Below are positions 23,081 to 24,162 of a stretch of 24,162 bases of DNA, in pieces. The translations under genes and the position numbers were made by a program. This DNA comes from a virus. Positions within the stretch are counted from its first letter, which is position 1. Each line of letters starts with the position of its first letter. Below the pieces are notes generated by a model. It was given only the letters and a program-made list of their open reading frames with translations, was not told the origin of the DNA and made no database searches. The stretch spans positions 1 to 24,162 of the IMG/VR virus record IMGVR_UViG_3300034198_029340. One strand, 5' to 3'.

Positions 23081-23203
23081 GAAGGACCGGTGTAAGGTAG
23101 GGGAGGTCACGAACAAGATTCCGCCCGTAGGCATAGCATGAACAAGATTCTGCCCGTAGGCATAACACGAAACCGACAACCCCTACTCTACACCAAATCC
23201 TTC
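23081..23203 (-). ncRNA. Candidate structured leader RNA / long imperfect inverted repeat
   Basis: The 164 bases between two fibre genes are not covered by any gene of normal size. The arms 23089-23103 (GGTGTAAGGTAGGGG) and 23180-23194 (CCCCTACTCTACACC) pair over 15 bp with one G-U and one A-C mismatch. Inside, GTC (23106-23108) pairs with GAC (23175-23177) after a 2x2 loop. Outside, GAAGGA (23081-23086) pairs with TCCTTC (23198-23203). The apical part holds two 29-bp repeats, each with its own hairpin. On the minus strand this sits after an AATAAATA box and before the 23059 start, so it would form a 5' leader. No known riboswitch, ribozyme or attachment-site motif was recognised. Confidence 0.6.
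23108..23165 (-). repeat. Two tandem 29-bp repeats, each with a UACG-tetraloop hairpin
   Basis: Copies 23108-23136 and 23137-23165 match at 26 of 29 positions; a third partial copy (CACGAA) starts at 23166. On the minus strand each contains UGCC-UACG-GGCR, a 4-bp stem closed C-G over a UACG (UNCG-class) tetraloop. One of the three differences (23122 versus 23151) changes the last stem pair from U-G to U-A, so pairing is kept. Confidence 0.75.
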
Positions 23204-23217
23204 GATTTAAGTATTTC

Positions 23218-23225
23218 TATTTATT
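23218..23225 (-). promoter_or_regulatory. Late-promoter-like box AATAAATA
   Basis: Reads AATAAATAGAAATAC on the minus strand and overlaps the stop codon of the right-edge gene. A start roughly 10 bases downstream would make the inverted repeat the 5' leader of the 22472-23059 message. Confidence 0.45.
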
Positions 23226-24162
23226 AAGGAAGTCGTGTCTCAAACCAACATCTAAGTTCTGTGTTTGTAAAGCCTGTAGAAAGACTAGCACACGGCCCAA
23301 ATTCCGAATAGACTCCAAACTCGTAATTGAAAGGAAATTTATCATGGGATATTGCAACAACTCTGCTTAGTGGGCCGGATATTAATTGACCCAATCCTCC
23401 ATTTGCGCTTGGTGACCATGCCACATACCTAAATGCAATATACATTGGAGCATAATTCCTAGAATATGGAAAGCGTCGAGTTGGTGGGCCGCTAGCTCCG
23501 CCTATACCAGGAACAAGCATGGTCTCGTTAATTGGTGCACCCGAAGTTGACCTATACTTCACTAAACGATTTGCAAATCTGCCATTAATGTATTGAGCTA
23601 CGTCTATCACTTGATTAATTGCAGTAACCTCGTAATGATTTGGTCTACTTACGCCAACTACATCATTAAAAATAGCGCGCTTGTGAGTTCCTCCACGCGT
23701 CCAACCGCCTGATGTTGATTGCCATGGAAAATATGGACTACTATTTGGTGGTACGTCTCCACCTACAAAGTGAGGTGGAGATACTACATATCCCGCTCCA
23801 CGACTATTCTGGCCTGCGGTGTAGCTAACTCGGCGACGATAATACACCATTTCCACAAAAATTCGGTATTGAGAGAGCAGCTCAGTAGTTAAATCAACTG
23901 CTACAACGTATGGAGCTGATTTTAAATTAAATCCGCTACCTGGAGAATTGGTTGCAGTATCCCAATCCTGTAGTGAAACTGCTCCGCTCGTACCATTGAC
24001 CTGTTGATATACTGCTCGTAATTTTACGATTGGAACTGGCAAGACTATGCCTACTCCGCCTGTACCTGAACCGCCTGACGAGCCGCCTCCGCTTATCCCG
24101 GATATCTGTATCCAGAAGTTTGAGCCGCCGTCAGTAACATATGCATACTCAAGACCGTCATC
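23224..24162 (-). CDS. Tail fibre/virion surface protein (5' end outside window)
   Basis: The frame is open from the right edge to TAA at 23224-23226, giving 312 visible residues. A TTG at 24040-24042 could be taken as a start (LPVPIVKLRAVYQQ), but the 40 codons before it are in frame and clearly coding: they contain LEYAYVTDGGSNFWIQ, the N-terminal module also found in the 22472-23059 protein, then a Gly/Ser linker (ISGGGSSGGSGTGG). The gene therefore starts beyond the window. The remainder is rich in Tyr, Arg, Pro and Gly with beta-strand character (YRIFVEMVYYRRRVSY, MYIAFRYVAWS) and ends CWFETRLP. Receptor-binding or spike role by context; C-terminal family unknown. Confidence 0.7.
   Translation of the reverse strand, partial: DDGLEYAYVTDGGSNFWIQISGISGGGSSGGSGTGGVGIVLPVPIVKLRAVYQQVNGTSGAVSLQDWDTATNSPGSGFNLKSAPYVVAVDLTTELLSQYRIFVEMVYYRRRVSYTAGQNSRGAGYVVSPPHFVGGDVPPNSSPYFPWQSTSGGWTRGGTHKRAIFNDVVGVSRPNHYEVTAINQVIDVAQYINGRFANRLVKYRSTSGAPINETMLVPGIGGASGPPTRRFPYSRNYAPMYIAFRYVAWSPSANGGLGQLISGPLSRVVAISHDKFPFNYEFGVYSEFGPCASLSTGFTNTELRCWFETRLP

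Noticed and set aside
23108-23165. CRISPR array
   Set aside because: The two 29-bp repeats abut directly with no spacer between them, there is only a six-base third partial copy, and no cas gene is present.
23081-23203. Rho-independent terminator
   Set aside because: The stem is very long with a 66-nt interior and is not followed by a U-tract; the TTTTT on the minus strand at about 23068-23074 is separated from the stem and is not paired with a hairpin base.
24040-24042. TTG start for the right-edge gene
   Set aside because: The 40 codons upstream are open and encode the same Tyr/Trp module as the neighbouring fibre protein, so the gene continues past the window edge.
1-24162. tRNA genes, insertion sequences, integrase or attachment sites
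   Set aside because: No cloverleaf other than the tRNA-like part of the tmRNA, no transposase or integrase motif, and no terminal inverted repeats with target duplications were seen.

Overview
The window reads as part of the late (virion and packaging) region of a contractile-tailed, T4-like phage, probably with a large genome. Its hallmarks are a gp17-type large terminase with complete ATPase and nuclease motifs, a gp6-like baseplate wedge protein, a gp15-like tail sheath terminator, a tail-tube-fold protein, a PhoH-type ATPase, a small sigma factor and a run of large modular tail-fibre genes. The DNA is AT-rich and start codons mostly lack Shine-Dalgarno sequences, being preceded instead by A/T-rich stretches. 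With the Gly-initiated tmRNA tag and the BspA-like and poly-Thr fibre proteins, this suggests a Bacteroidetes host. The host is inferred, not shown.

Layout. 1-10232 is a minus-strand block: a truncated possible baseplate gene, small virion or unknown proteins including a tandem duplicate, three membrane proteins, a sigma factor, PhoH, the large terminase with a candidate small subunit, and the gp6-like gene. 10233-10752 is a divergent intergenic region holding a complete phage-encoded tmRNA (10332-10701) with its own terminator. 10753-12284 carries two plus-strand genes, gp15-like and a Pol-beta-type nucleotidyltransferase. From 12277 to the right edge everything is on the minus strand again: a tail-tube-like gene, a 767-residue two-domain glycosyltransferase, small genes including a permuted NlpC/P60-like protein, then five consecutive fibre or adhesin genes, the last cut by the window edge.

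How it may work together. Seven A/GATAAATA or TATAAATA boxes resembling the T4 late promoter lie directly in front of genes or operons on both strands, and the local sigma factor is a natural candidate to read them. The glycosyltransferase joins a GT4 module to a module resembling bacterial autotransporter heptosyltransferases, including a four-Cys finger. It sits beside fibre genes rich in Gly-Ser-Thr triplets and poly-Thr linkers, so phage-encoded fibre glycosylation is a reasonable hypothesis.

The most notable parts are the tmRNA with an unusual 25-residue tag ending ELVEA, the fused glycosyltransferase, and the non-coding interval 23060-23223. That interval has a long imperfect inverted repeat enclosing two 29-bp tandem repeats, each able to form a hairpin with a UACG tetraloop on the minus strand. 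It looks like an undescribed structured leader RNA or palindromic element.
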